Of a stretch of 64,000 bases of DNA, positions 10,121-20,516 are shown piece by piece. The stretch spans positions 1 to 64,000 of the forward strand of contig CALXMP010000007.1 in NCBI GenBank assembly GCA_944389505.1. Reading direction: 5' to 3'. Each line of letters begins with the position of its first letter. Position 1 is the first letter of the stretch. The notes under the pieces were generated by a model. It did no database searches. It saw nothing but the letters and a program-made list of their open reading frames with translations, and had not been told where the DNA came from. Both the position numbers and the translations under genes were made by a program. Source of the DNA: an uncultured Spirochaetaceae bacterium (GTDB lineage: Bacteria; Spirochaetota; Spirochaetia; Sphaerochaetales; Sphaerochaetaceae).

Positions 10121-11713
10121 TCAGACCTCCTTATCCGTATGCCCTACAAGCATGTCATTATCGAAGGACATGCTGATTGCGCTCTCTCCGCCTGAGATGG
10201 ATGAAGCCTCTCCTTCAAGCATCCTGTTCACAGCTGAAAGACATGCAAGTATCGAAGCCTCGATAACATCTGTCGATACACCGCGTCCGCGGTACATATG
10301 CTCACCATCTGATATCTTCACGATAGCCTCTCCAAGAGCATCCCTGTGCTCGGTAACAGCCGAAAGCTGGTAATCCTCAAGGGAGAACGGATGGTGGATT
10401 ATCTTCTCAACCGCTCTGAGGGACGCATATACAGGACCGGTGCCTGCTGCGATGCCCTCATAGATCTTATCGCCCTTCTTCAGGGAGATGCATGCAGTGC
10501 TCGTCATCTTATTGCCGCTATTCACGACATAGGAGGAGAGGGACCATATCTTCTTCTCAGGCTGCTCCGTCGATTCAACGAGCGCCACAATATCGCGGTC
10601 GGTGACATTCTTCTTCCTGTCGCAGAGCTTCTTGAATTCAGCAAAGAGATTCGATATCTCCTCATCAGGGAGTATGTATCCCATATCCTCAAGCTTGCGG
10701 CGGAAGGCATGCTGTCCGGAATGCTTGCCAAGAACGTAGTTTGTCTTGACAACACCGACGCTCTCCGGGGTCATGATCTCATATGTCAGTGAGTTTGCCA
10801 TCATGCCATGCTGATGGATCCCTGACTCATGCGCGAAGGCATTATCTCCGACAATAGCCTTTGACGGGAAGATCTTGACTCCCGTAGTGGAGGAAAGGAG
10901 GCGTGCCGACCTGTAGAGCTCCTCCGTCTTGATATTCATCTCGAGATCATAGAGATCGGGGCGAGTCTTTATCGCCATAACAATCTCCTCGAGCGCTGCA
11001 TTGCCAGCTCTCTCTCCTATTCCGCAGAGCGTGCACTCCACCTGCCTAGCCCCTGCTCTTACGCCTGCCAGCGTATTCGCGACTCCAAGTCCGAGATCAT
11101 CGTGGCAATGCATCGATATGATGGCCTTATCGATATTGGGAACACGGTTCACGACATCGTTTACCATCTTAGATATATCATCTGTGGATGCATAGCCTAC
11201 GGTATCAGGGAGGTTTATCGTCGTTGCACCTGCATTGATTGCAGCCTCGACGACACGGCACATATAATCGTGGTCCGTACGTGTAGCATCCTCGAGTGAG
11301 AACTCGATATCAGGACAGAAGGAACGCGCATAAGCGACATTTTCCTTCACCCTTTCGAGAGCCTCTTCCCTTGACATGCGGAGCTTATACTCCAGATGGA
11401 GATCCGAAGTTGCAAGGAATACATGTATACGCGGTCTCTTGGCGACCTTCACTGCATTCCAGGCAGCATCGATATCCTTTCTGACGCAGCGCGCGAGCGA
11501 AGCGACTGTGACATCGCTTACTGAACGCGCAATCGCCTCAACGCTCTCCGCATCTCCCGGGGAGGAGATGGCAAAGCCTGCTTCGATTATGTCGACCCCT
11601 AGGGCCTCAAGCTGCTTCGCGATCCTGATTTTCTCCTCCAGGTTCATACTGTATCCCGGAGCCTGCTCACCGTCCCTGAGTGTTGTATCGAATATATAAA
11701 GACGCTCTGCCAT
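10121..11713 (-). CDS. leuA: 2-Isopropylmalate synthase
   Basis: Condenses acetyl-CoA with 2-ketoisovalerate, the committed step to leucine. Residues 1-270 form the HMGL-like barrel with [10 protein letters not shown] near the N-terminus and the metal-binding [13 protein letters not shown]. The C-terminal 150 residues match the LeuA allosteric dimer domain that binds leucine, so product feedback is likely. The 530-residue length is typical for LeuA and longer than homocitrate synthase. The ATG at 11713 has AGGAG nine bases upstream. A 19-base gap separates it from ilvC. Confidence 0.95.
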   Translation of the reverse strand: MAERLYIFDTTLRDGEQAPGYSMNLEEKIRIAKQLEALGVDIIEAGFAISSPGDAESVEAIARSVSDVTVASLARCVRKDIDAAWNAVKVAKRPRIHVFLATSDLHLEYKLRMSREEALERVKENVAYARSFCPDIEFSLEDATRTDHDYMCRVVEAAINAGATTINLPDTVGYASTDDISKMVNDVVNRVPNIDKAIISMHCHDDLGLGVANTLAGVRAGARQVECTLCGIGERAGNAALEEIVMAIKTRPDLYDLEMNIKTEELYRSARLLSSTTGVKIFPSKAIVGDNAFAHESGIHQHGMMANSLTYEIMTPESVGVVKTNYVLGKHSGQHAFRRKLEDMGYILPDEEISNLFAEFKKLCDRKKNVTDRDIVALVESTEQPEKKIWSLSSYVVNSGNKMTSTACISLKKGDKIYEGIAAGTGPVYASLRAVEKIIHHPFSLEDYQLSAVTEHRDALGEAIVKISDGEHMYRGRGVSTDVIEASILACLSAVNRMLEGEASSISGGESAISMSFDNDMLVGHTDKEV

Positions 11714-11732
11714 CTTCTCTTCTCCTGTATTG

Positions 11733-13276
<1,544 letters not shown>

Positions 13277-13290
13277 TCCGCCTCCTTACG

Positions 13291-13322
13291 AAAAAAGCCC
13301 GGGCATCTAACTACCACGGGCC
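13291..13322 (-). terminator. Attenuator terminator of the ilv-leu operon
   Basis: On the minus strand GCCCG and CGGGC pair across a 15-base loop, followed directly by TTTTTT, 15 bases before the ilvN start. The 5' arm and loop overlap the sequence that can pair with ACCACGG further upstream, so this terminator and the antiterminator exclude each other. Confidence 0.85.
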
Positions 13323-13355
13323 TCTGGACATCATCAGAACTCTGAAACCGTGGTT
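13313..13355 (-). promoter_or_regulatory. Antiterminator arms of the ilv-leu attenuator
   Basis: ACCACGG (minus strand, 13348-13354), immediately after the leader stop codon, is complementary over 7 bases to CCGTGGT (13313-13319), which lies in the terminator loop next to its 5' arm. A ribosome finishing the leader would mask the first arm and let the terminator form. A ribosome stalled on Ile, Val or Leu codons would leave it free to form the antiterminator. Between the arms TCAGA and TCTGA form a small hairpin (13334-13345). Confidence 0.7.
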
Positions 13356-13420
13356 CAGCATGTAATGACGATGAGAGATAGAAGGAGAGCTGAAGAAACA
13401 GAATTGATGATTGTATTCAT
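13355..13420 (-). CDS. ilvL: ilv-leu operon leader peptide
   Basis: A 21-codon open frame in the transcribed leader, read MNTIINSVSSALLLSLIVIT followed by Cys and TGA. Eleven of its residues are the regulated amino acids: four Ile, two Val and four Leu, plus the clustered LIVI run just before the stop. The ATG at 13420 has AAGGAGG eight bases upstream, a strong ribosome site for such a short frame. It lies between the promoter and an attenuator whose alternative pairings begin at the leader stop. The peptide itself probably has no function. The mechanism matches transcription attenuation as known for ilvGMEDA, ilvBN and leuABCD. Confidence 0.88.
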   Translation of the reverse strand: MNTIINSVSSALLLSLIVITC

Positions 13421-13452
13421 TTCCTAGCCTCCTTTTGTTCTGGATTTACCTT

Positions 13453-13482
13453 CTTATACGGCAATGGAAGGGTGATTGTCAA
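13453..13482 (-). promoter_or_regulatory. Promoter of the ilv-leu operon
   Basis: Minus strand: consensus -35 TTGACA (13477-13482), 18-base spacer and -10 TATAAG (13453-13458). Transcription would start near 13446, about 25 bases before the leader ATG. Confidence 0.8.
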
Positions 13483-13589
13483 CAAATCATGGATAGAAAT
13501 TGCATGATTATCCACAGAAATGAATATGCTATTTCTTTTTCCTGGTCAGCGACCATACGATGATACCAGAAAGAAGGAATATGATGAGA

Positions 13590-14183
13590 CTATCCATTTA
13601 CGATTTCTCCTATGAAAGCCTGGAGGCGCGGGAGCCTGTCTTCTCCAGTGTAGATAAATGGGACAAGCCCTATAGATTCCGCTGCTCTGCAGTTCTCCTC
13701 AAGATCATCGATGAAAACCGCATCCGAAGGAGAGACGCCCTCGTTACTGCATATATGCATCCAGAAAGCAGGATCAGGCTTTGCGAGATGGATCAGATGG
13801 GATGCATACAGCGAATCGAAATGGGACAATGGATCCGATGGCATTTCCTTGACGTACTCCCAATGCGGAGCGAACGTGTTGGAACCGACTGCGCACCTGA
13901 AGCCATGGCTTCTGAGACCATCACAGACAGAGAGGACCTTCTCATCGGAAGATGGACGGAAGAATTCCAGAAATGGATTGCCCTTCACCTTGATCCCGAA
14001 CCTGTCCTCAAGGTGCCTGTAGTACTCTTCCGGAAGCATGCTCCCATCCATAAGCGCATGCTCATGCTCCGCGTAATCGGAGCGCAGAGCCTCCTCCGGA
14101 ATGCCTATCGATTCCGCCATATTGCGTATTATTGCTATGCCTGTAAGGAATACATTCCCCATATCGAATATGAAAAGCTTCAT
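13590..14183 (-). CDS. HAD-superfamily hydrolase, YihX-like
   Basis: Predicted cytoplasmic phosphatase of the HAD subfamily IA (197 residues). The nucleophile Asp is in FIFDMGNVF (Asp7). The second position is Gly rather than the usual Asp, as also in the FDLGNV motif of YihX-type sugar phosphatases. Motif II is VGSNTF, motif III Lys is in HLAKPDPAFW and motif IV is AVFIDDLEENC. The substrate is unknown; a sugar phosphate is a guess from YihX. The gene stands alone, upstream of the ilv promoter on the same strand and divergent from an amino acid ABC operon. No clear Shine-Dalgarno precedes the ATG. Confidence 0.85.
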   Translation of the reverse strand: MKLFIFDMGNVFLTGIAIIRNMAESIGIPEEALRSDYAEHEHALMDGSMLPEEYYRHLEDRFGIKVKGNPFLEFFRPSSDEKVLSVCDGLRSHGFRCAVGSNTFAPHWEYVKEMPSDPLSHFDSLYASHLIHLAKPDPAFWMHICSNEGVSPSDAVFIDDLEENCRAAESIGLVPFIYTGEDRLPRLQAFIGEIVNG

Positions 14184-14278
14184 ACCGGAATGTTAGCACA
14201 AATATCGTATTGCGGTCTCCTCTGCCCTTTTCCAGACCTGCCCTCTGGTGATATTCTTCACCCAAACCGGAGGAAAAT

Positions 14279-15088
14279 ATGAAGAAATTCTTTGCTCTTG
14301 CTCTAGTATCCATTCTCCTCATCTCTGCAGCTGCAGCTAGCGGCCAGAAGGAATCGGGAAAGGATCTCTCACTGCAGAACGTTGTCGATAAAGGCACATT
14401 CGTGCTTGGCCTCGATGATTCATTCCCGCCCATGGGCTTCAGGGATGAGAACGGAGAGATCGTCGGTTTCGATATCGATGTAGCCCGTGAGGTTGCATCA
14501 CGCCTCGGCACAGAGCTTGTTCCCCAGCCTATCGACTGGAACGCAAAGGAGCAGGAACTCGCAACAGGAAACATCGACTGCATCTGGAACGGATTCACGG
14601 TAACACCTGAAAGAGAGGCTGTGATGAGCTTCTCCGAGCCATATGTCAAGAATGCCCAGGTCGTCGTTGTCAGAAGCGATTCTCCAGTGCAGACGCTTGC
14701 AGATCTCGCAGGAGGCTCGGTAGGCGTACAGGCCGGCTCATCAGCACAGATAGCAATCGATGATACAGAGGGATTCAGGGAGAGCCTCGATGAGGTTGTC
14801 GAATTCAAGGAGAACCTCACTGCGCTCATGGATCTTGAGATCGGCGGTGTAGATGCCGTTGTCATGGATCTTCTTGTAGCCAATGATAATATCAACAGAT
14901 CGGGAAAGGACTTCAGGATCCTCGACGAGACTCTTACAGAAGAGGAGTACGCAATCGGATTCAGAAAGAACGATATCGCTCTCCGCAATGCTGTCAACGC
15001 CCAGCTCGAGGCGATGGCTGCAGATGGCTCACTTGCTGAAATCGCAGTCAAGTGGTTCGGCGCTGATATCACGATCGTAGGAAAGTAA
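14279..15088 (+). CDS. Amino acid ABC transporter substrate-binding protein
   Basis: Periplasmic receptor of a polar amino acid importer (SBP_bac_3 family, 269 residues). A signal peptide spans about residues 1-21 (MKKFFALALVSILLISAAAA). There is no lipobox cysteine, so the protein is probably secreted or held by its signal helix. FVLGLDDSFPPMGF and FDIDVAREVASRLG are family landmarks, and the Arg/Asp pattern TPEREAVMSFSEPY is usual for amino acid binders. ATG at 14279 follows CGGAGG. First of three genes with a permease and an ATPase. Specificity is not deducible. Confidence 0.92.
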   Translation: MKKFFALALVSILLISAAAASGQKESGKDLSLQNVVDKGTFVLGLDDSFPPMGFRDENGEIVGFDIDVAREVASRLGTELVPQPIDWNAKEQELATGNIDCIWNGFTVTPEREAVMSFSEPYVKNAQVVVVRSDSPVQTLADLAGGSVGVQAGSSAQIAIDDTEGFRESLDEVVEFKENLTALMDLEIGGVDAVVMDLLVANDNINRSGKDFRILDETLTEEEYAIGFRKNDIALRNAVNAQLEAMAADGSLAEIAVKWFGADITIVGK

Positions 15089-15091
15089 GCG

Positions 15092-15727
15092 ATGCAGGGG
15101 CTCCTCATGCAGATGCTGGAGGGAACAATCGTCTCCCTCCGGATATTCTTCCTTACAATACTGTTCTCCCTTCCCCTTGGATTTGTCGTAGCCAAGGGAA
15201 GGATGACTAAGATAAGCATCATACGCTGGATAACAGACCTGTATATCCAGATCATGAGGGGCACTCCGCTTATCCTGCAGCTGATATTCGTCTACTTTGC
15301 CCCGTACTACATCTTCGGGGCCTCATATGACAGATTCACAGCCTGCATAATCGCATTCGTAATCAACTACAGTGCATATTTCGCTGAGATATACCGCTCA
15401 GGGCTCCAGTCCATCGACAAGGGGCAGTACGAAGCGGCGAAAGTGCTTGGCTTCAGCCGCAGCTATACATTCTTCCACATAGTGCTTCCGCAGGTGATCA
15501 AAAGGATACTGCCAGCGCTTGGGAATGAGGTCATAACGCTTGTCAAGGATACGGCGCTTGCCCAGACAATAGGCGTCTCAGAGCTCTTCAGGGTGGCACA
15601 GACCGCATCATCGAGGGTCTTCTCAACGGTGCCTATCTTCATCGCGGGCGTATTCTACTTCGTGATGAACTACATTGTCTCACGTCTCTTCTCCGCTTTC
15701 GAGAAGAAGCTCAGCTACTACAGGTGA
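15092..15727 (+). CDS. Amino acid ABC transporter permease
   Basis: Inner-membrane subunit of the polar amino acid importer (211 residues, HisM/GlnP family) with about five membrane helices. The coupling EAA-like loop is GQYEAAKVLGFSRSYTFFHIVLPQ and the N-terminal family motif is QIMRGTPLILQL. It begins three bases after the binding-protein stop and is followed four bases later by the ATPase gene, so the three form one operon. A single permease gene implies a homodimeric channel. Confidence 0.92.
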   Translation: MQGLLMQMLEGTIVSLRIFFLTILFSLPLGFVVAKGRMTKISIIRWITDLYIQIMRGTPLILQLIFVYFAPYYIFGASYDRFTACIIAFVINYSAYFAEIYRSGLQSIDKGQYEAAKVLGFSRSYTFFHIVLPQVIKRILPALGNEVITLVKDTALAQTIGVSELFRVAQTASSRVFSTVPIFIAGVFYFVMNYIVSRLFSAFEKKLSYYR

Positions 15728-15731
15728 TTCT

Positions 15732-16493
15732 ATGAGGGAAATGATCAAACTGGAGAATCTATCCAAATCCTTTGCTGGCCTTGAGGTCATAAAGAACATC
15801 TCATTCACGCTGTCCGAGGGCGAGGTCCTCTCGATAATCGGTCCATCCGGGTCAGGGAAGTCCACTATGCTCAGGATAATCACCCAGCTGGAGAGGGCGG
15901 ACAACGGGACACTCTCCGTAGATGGCATGACGATGTTCAGATCAGTAGACGGTAAGGCTGTGTACTCAAAGCCGGAAGAGCTCAGGAAGATCGGACTCAA
16001 GATGGGCCTCGTCTTCCAGTCCTTCAACCTCTTTCCCCACTTCTCCGTGCTCAGGAACATAACAGAAGCCCAGAGAGCCGTGCTGAAAAGGGACAAGGCG
16101 GAGGCTGAGGATAAAGCCATGAACCTCCTGAAGAAGATGGGAATCGCAGACAAGGCAAACCAGTATCCATTCCAGCTGTCAGGAGGCCAGCAGCAGAGGG
16201 TATCGATCGCGAGGGCCCTTGCACTTGATCCAGAGATGCTCTTCTTCGATGAGCCTACATCTGCCCTCGACCCCGAGCTCACACGCGAGATACTCAAGGT
16301 AATCAGGGAGCTTGCTGAGGAGAAGATGACAATGGCCGTAGTCACACATGAGATGCACTTTGCGAGGGCAATCTCCGACTATGCCATATTCATGGACAAA
16401 GGCGTCATCGCAGAGGAAGGTGCGCCAGATGAGCTCTTCGGCAACCCCAAGGAAGAGAGGACAAGGAAGTTCATAGCATCATTCGAGGAATGA
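15732..16493 (+). CDS. Amino acid ABC transporter ATP-binding protein
   Basis: ATPase of the polar amino acid importer (253 residues, GlnQ/HisP class). Walker A GPSGSGKST, Q-loop FQSFNLFPH, signature LSGGQQQR, Walker [14 protein letters not shown] and switch histidine VVTHEMHFA are all present. The ATG at 15732 (MREMIKLENL) fits family starts; the longer frame from 15675 lies inside the permease gene. The stop abuts the converging deacylase stop with no gap. Confidence 0.93.
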   Translation: MREMIKLENLSKSFAGLEVIKNISFTLSEGEVLSIIGPSGSGKSTMLRIITQLERADNGTLSVDGMTMFRSVDGKAVYSKPEELRKIGLKMGLVFQSFNLFPHFSVLRNITEAQRAVLKRDKAEAEDKAMNLLKKMGIADKANQYPFQLSGGQQQRVSIARALALDPEMLFFDEPTSALDPELTREILKVIRELAEEKMTMAVVTHEMHFARAISDYAIFMDKGVIAEEGAPDELFGNPKEERTRKFIASFEE

Positions 16494-18038
16494 TCAGAGC
16501 ACTTCCCCTGCCCTTGCTCCTGTGAATCTGCCACCATCGACAGCAAGACGTCCATTGACGAGGATTTCGTCGAATCCTGTATTGCTATCGCCATCCTCGC
16601 CTATTCTGGGGATATCAGCGACGATGATATCGGCCTTCATTCCCTCACGTATATACCCACGGTCTCTAAATCCCATCCTGTCGGCATTCTCTCCTGTCAT
16701 CCGTCGTATGCCCTCCTCAAAAGGCATTACGTGCATATCGCGTACATAATGGGAAAGGAAGCGCACAGCAGCATGGATTGATCTAGGATGCGGGACAGGA
16801 GATGAATAAAGACTATCCGACCCGAAGCTCATCAGAGGGTGCTTCATTATCTTTATGAGATTCTCCTCGCTCTGGGTTATATCGCTCATGACGGCAAGCC
16901 CCGGCTCCTCTGCAAGAAGATCGAACAGGGCGTATATCGGCAGTCTGCCCTTCGCCTCCCCTATCTCAGCCAGCGTCATGCCATTGTATTCAGGATGGCT
17001 TTCTAGGTAGAGAACCGAGATATCCTCAGGACCTGCCATGGCATATATACTGTCCCATCCATCCGGATCCTCCATCTCTCGCCTTATCTCATCCCTCTCA
17101 TTCTCCAGCGAGAGCGCAAGTCGCTGCTCCAGCCTCGAGAGCGCAAGAATATGCGGAGGAAGGAGGGAGAAAAGACTTGTCGAACCGAATGTATAGGGAT
17201 ACTGGTCGAACTTCACATCCGTTCCATGATCTCTGTAATCCTCAATCATCTCCAGCATCGCAGGAACCTTGTCCTGGTTCCGCCTCCCGATTGCCTTCAG
17301 ATGCGATATCTCTATCCTGACACCTGTCTCGGAAGCAAGGGAGAGCACCTCCTCCAGGGATTCAAGGACATCGTCTCCCTCGCACCTGTGATGCACGGAA
17401 AAGATCTTCCCATGCTCCCTGACAACCTCCAGAAGGCGTCTAAGCTCCTTGCGGGATGCGAAGACGCATGGAGCATAGTAAAGCCCTGAAGAGAATCCCC
17501 AGGCTCCTTCATCAAGTATGGATGAAAGAAGCGCTGCCATCTTCTCTATATCCTCATCAGAGGCCTCGGAGGAAGCATTCCTTCCAAGGACAGCAAGCCT
17601 TATCGCGGTATGGGAAACAAGGAAAGCCTCGTTTATACCGATGCCTCCGCCACCGAGGAGGGTGCTTCTGTATCCCCTGTAATCCTTCCAGCTCCATCCC
17701 TCATACTCCCCGAGTACATCCTCCACCGCCGTATCGAGGCCGGATGATACGGGAAATACACCGATACCGCAGTTACCAGAGACATCGGTTGTTATGCCCT
17801 GGGAAAGCCTTACAGTCATATCTCTGTCGCGGAGGGCAAGAAGATCTGTATGGGTATGTATATCGATGAAGCCGGGGAAGACAGCGCGCCCGGATGCATC
17901 TATCACGCGCTTTGCACGTGTTATGCCATTCTTTCCGATAAGCGCAATCCTGTCCCCGAAGACAGCTATATCGCTCGTGAACGGCTCGTTGACTGTTCCA
18001 TCATATATAAGTCCGTTCCTGATAAGAACGTCATACAT
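16494..18038 (-). CDS. N-acyl-D-amino-acid deacylase (D-aminoacylase)
   Basis: Amidohydrolase that removes the acyl group from N-acyl-D-amino acids; cytoplasmic, 514 residues. The metal site is visible as HTHTD (about residue 67), the bridging Cys in GNCGIG, VHHRCEG, ISHLKAIG and the catalytic Asp in FGSDS. The C-terminal ADIIV...VNG strand is typical of amidohydrolases. Start ATG at 18038 follows GGGAGG and lies within the last codons of the upstream HTH/Fic-like gene (8-base overlap), so the two are coupled. The D-amino acid source could be peptidoglycan or diet-derived; the sequence does not say. Dihydroorotase-like amidohydrolases are less likely. Confidence 0.88.
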   Translation of the reverse strand: MYDVLIRNGLIYDGTVNEPFTSDIAVFGDRIALIGKNGITRAKRVIDASGRAVFPGFIDIHTHTDLLALRDRDMTVRLSQGITTDVSGNCGIGVFPVSSGLDTAVEDVLGEYEGWSWKDYRGYRSTLLGGGGIGINEAFLVSHTAIRLAVLGRNASSEASDEDIEKMAALLSSILDEGAWGFSSGLYYAPCVFASRKELRRLLEVVREHGKIFSVHHRCEGDDVLESLEEVLSLASETGVRIEISHLKAIGRRNQDKVPAMLEMIEDYRDHGTDVKFDQYPYTFGSTSLFSLLPPHILALSRLEQRLALSLENERDEIRREMEDPDGWDSIYAMAGPEDISVLYLESHPEYNGMTLAEIGEAKGRLPIYALFDLLAEEPGLAVMSDITQSEENLIKIMKHPLMSFGSDSLYSSPVPHPRSIHAAVRFLSHYVRDMHVMPFEEGIRRMTGENADRMGFRDRGYIREGMKADIIVADIPRIGEDGDSNTGFDEILVNGRLAVDGGRFTGARAGEVL

Positions 18039-18924
18039 GCCCTGCCTCCCTGTATGATGACTCAACAGCTCTCTCTATGAATGCGGTGAAATCGGCATAA
18101 TTGCCACGTCCGATTGCCAGCGAGAATGCGGCTTTCTCCTCGTCTGCCATATCCTTCTCGAGAAGCGGAGGAAGGATACCATGCCGCATCAGCTCACCTG
18201 AGAGCATGAGATAGCTGAAGAGCTCGGTATAGTCCTCATAGGGCTCTATCCTGAGCATCTCCGCATAGAGTATGGATGCGGCTATGAGCCCATGCAGATG
18301 CCTCCATGAAAGCTCGTACTGCATCAGCGTAGCCTCCATCTGGGCCGCAACGCGGATATGCTCCTCACCACGGACAGTGAAACGGGTGAACCCTTCACGG
18401 AACTCCCCTGCTCCATCATCGATACCCTGCATCAGCCTTGAATATACAGCTTTCATATCCTTGATGACCCAGGGCTCCTTATGGGAAGCGAAGGAACGCA
18501 TTATGGAACGGAAATTCACAATGATAAGATGCATCTCAAGGGACAGGGATGGCACGATCTTCCCGGCACATACTGTTTTGATATCACTATCGCGAACAGA
18601 GTATCCCGATATGGAAAGCAATGCGGAAAGCGATTTCCTGACTATGTTTTCGAACTCCTTGCGCTCTACGAACTCTTTTGTTATCGGGAGCTCCGATGAA
18701 AGACGAGAGAGCTTATCGACATCAACCGTACCCGGTCTTATGTTTAGATTCTTATAGCGCCTGAGCTCGCGGCCATCGCGAGGCTTCGGCGTATCGGACG
18801 GAATTGTCCATGACCAGCCAAGCTTGATAGCACCTTCTATCCTTCCCTCAGAGCACATAAGCCTGACACGTCTCTCCGAAACGCCCCATTTGGCAGCGGC
18901 TTCTTTTATTCCAATATATTTCAT
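18031..18924 (-). CDS. HTH protein with degenerate Fic-like domain
   Basis: 297 residues. The N-terminus (YIGIKEAAAKWGVSERRVRL then GWSWTIPSDTPKPRD) is the MerR/excisionase-type winged helix found fused to Fic domains. The C-terminal 90 residues follow the layout of the end of a Fic domain (a helix, then LSGELMRHGILPPLL, then FTAFIERA). Where Fic enzymes have HPFxxGNGR, this protein reads IEPYEDYTEL, so the catalytic His and the phosphate-binding residues are absent. I infer a regulator or binding protein without AMP-transferase activity. ATG at 18924 is chosen by homology; no good Shine-Dalgarno is seen. It overlaps and precedes the D-aminoacylase gene. Confidence 0.65.
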   Translation of the reverse strand: MKYIGIKEAAAKWGVSERRVRLMCSEGRIEGAIKLGWSWTIPSDTPKPRDGRELRRYKNLNIRPGTVDVDKLSRLSSELPITKEFVERKEFENIVRKSLSALLSISGYSVRDSDIKTVCAGKIVPSLSLEMHLIIVNFRSIMRSFASHKEPWVIKDMKAVYSRLMQGIDDGAGEFREGFTRFTVRGEEHIRVAAQMEATLMQYELSWRHLHGLIAASILYAEMLRIEPYEDYTELFSYLMLSGELMRHGILPPLLEKDMADEEKAAFSLAIGRGNYADFTAFIERAVESSYREAGHV

Positions 18925-18987
18925 AGGAATTATAATAATCCGGAATTGGAATGATTGCAACGATTTTCTATTAATCTAGTTAGGATC

Positions 18988-19002
18988 TATCCAATATGGA
19001 TA
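18988..19002. promoter_or_regulatory. Palindrome TATCCA-ATA-TGGATA
   Basis: A perfect 6-bp inverted repeat in the divergent region between the HTH/Fic-like gene and the FAD dehydrogenase gene. It could be an operator, perhaps for the HTH protein. Confidence 0.35.
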
Positions 19003-19047
19003 ATATCGCACAAAATCATGATTAGCAAGGAATTCTGCAGAATATCA

Positions 19048-19076
19048 TTGCCCTCATCGATCTTTCAGTGCATAAT
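19048..19076 (+). promoter_or_regulatory. Promoter of the FAD-dependent dehydrogenase gene
   Basis: TTGCCC (19048-19053), 17-base spacer, CATAAT (19071-19076), placed about 34 bases before the ATG. Confidence 0.55.
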
Positions 19077-19116
19077 ACGTAAGGTTTGATGCCAGCAATT
19101 ATTTAAGGAAGAGCTG

Positions 19117-20400
19117 ATGGAAAAATATGATGTGATCATCGTCGGAACAGGTCCGGCAGGAATGGGTGCGGCATTCTCGCTTCTTGAGATGAAGAAGGAC
19201 ATATCGATCCTCATGATCGACAAGGCTCCTGTATCGACAGGAGGAATGCGCAATGACTGCAAGATGAACTTCACCTATCCGATAGGTTTTCCATTCGAGT
19301 ACTGGGATGAGGCAACGGCTGATAGATACCTTGAGAAGGTAAAGGCATTCCTCAAGCCGGATATCCTTCCTAAGAGCAATATCGGGATATACCAGATGAG
19401 GGCAGAGAAGCTTGGCTGCTCTCTTCTTGAGATACAGCAGACACACTTGGGAACAGATGGAGGACTCCGCCTCATACAGAAGCTCATGACAGAGCTTCAG
19501 GACAGGGGCGTGACAATCTCGCTCAGGGAGGAGATGCTCTCCATCAACAATGAGCAGAAGTTCATCACGACCGACATGAGGGAGATCGGCTACAAGACAA
19601 TACTCATTGCCCCTGGCCGTCATGGCTTCCACTTCCTGCAGGACGTCATGCATCAGCTCGATGTCAGGTACATGGACAATATCCTAGATGTCGGCATAAG
19701 AGTAGAGACAAGAATCGAGCACTATCCGATCGTGAAGGACTATTACGATCCCAAGTTCTACTTCCCAGAGAAGGTAAGGACTTTCTGCACGAACAGCGGC
19801 AACGCCCATGTCGTCAAGGAGAAGTACGTCACGGAGCGTGGTGATATCTGGTACTCGGTGAATGGTCATGCATATGCTGCCGATGCTGCAAAGAACAATG
19901 GGCTTGTGAACTTCGCCATTCTAAAGACTGTCAGATTCACGCAGCCGCTCGCTTCCGGACAGGAGTTTGCGGAGCACCTTGGTGTAATGGCCGCACTGAT
20001 GGGAGGCGGAAAGCCGCTGATGCAGCGCGTAGGTGACTTCAGGCTCGGAAAGAGATCAAAGGTCGCGACATTCAATAACGACCTCTATGACTTCGAGCCT
20101 TCGCTCAAGGACTGCTGTCCTTCGGATATATCGCTTGCAATGCCTTCAAAGATCCTCAGGTACATATGGTCTGGCATGAAGAAGCTCGACACCATCATTC
20201 CGGGCATTCTCCATCCATCGACAATCATGTACTATCCTGAGATAAAGCTCTACGCGAATAAGCCTGAATACAAGGATGACAAGTTCCAGGTCGTGCCTTC
20301 CGTATTCTTCGCTGGCGATGGGGCAGGCACAAGCAGGGGAATCACGGGAGCATGGGCTTCAGGAATAAGAGCTTCTGAAGGAATGGCAGAGTATCTTTAA
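19117..20400 (+). CDS. FAD-dependent dehydrogenase (COG2509-like)
   Basis: 427-residue flavoprotein. The N-terminal dinucleotide fold YDVIIVGTGPAGMGAAFSL (residues 4-22) binds FAD. The C-terminal VFFAGDGAGTSRGITGAWASG is the second FAD contact of this family. The middle resembles proteins annotated as NAD(P)/FAD-dependent or uncharacterised FAD-dependent dehydrogenases. No disulfide CxxC or quinone motif is seen, so thioredoxin-reductase or geranylgeranyl-reductase roles are unlikely. ATG at 19117 follows AAGGAAGAG. A single gene with its own promoter. Substrate unknown. Confidence 0.82.
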   Translation: MEKYDVIIVGTGPAGMGAAFSLLEMKKDISILMIDKAPVSTGGMRNDCKMNFTYPIGFPFEYWDEATADRYLEKVKAFLKPDILPKSNIGIYQMRAEKLGCSLLEIQQTHLGTDGGLRLIQKLMTELQDRGVTISLREEMLSINNEQKFITTDMREIGYKTILIAPGRHGFHFLQDVMHQLDVRYMDNILDVGIRVETRIEHYPIVKDYYDPKFYFPEKVRTFCTNSGNAHVVKEKYVTERGDIWYSVNGHAYAADAAKNNGLVNFAILKTVRFTQPLASGQEFAEHLGVMAALMGGGKPLMQRVGDFRLGKRSKVATFNNDLYDFEPSLKDCCPSDISLAMPSKILRYIWSGMKKLDTIIPGILHPSTIMYYPEIKLYANKPEYKDDKFQVVPSVFFAGDGAGTSRGITGAWASGIRASEGMAEYL

Positions 20401-20432
20401 AGATTTCCGATGATAATGTAGAATATCATCAG

Positions 20433-20516
20433 CCCCAGATGGTGAAATCGGTAGACACAAAGGACTTAAAATCCTTTGACCGCAAGGTCGTACGAGTTCA
20501 AGTCTCGTTCTGGGGA
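20433..20516 (+). tRNA. tRNA-Leu (anticodon UAA)
   Basis: 84 bases: acceptor stem CCCCAGA/TCTGGGG, D-arm, anticodon stem AAGGA/TCCTT around CTTAAAA (anticodon TAA), a variable arm (TTTGACCGCAAGGTCG region) and T-arm with GTTCAAGTC. The discriminator base is A and CCA is not encoded. A GATGATA/TATCATC hairpin (20409-20430) lies just upstream, after the dehydrogenase gene. The tRNA is intact although its 3' half is duplicated 972 bp downstream, as is usual when an element has integrated in a tRNA gene. Confidence 0.93.

Noticed and set aside
14062-15264. 400-residue minus-strand open frame
   Set aside because: It lies opposite the binding protein and permease genes and is Ser/Arg/Ile-biased antisense sequence with no domain.
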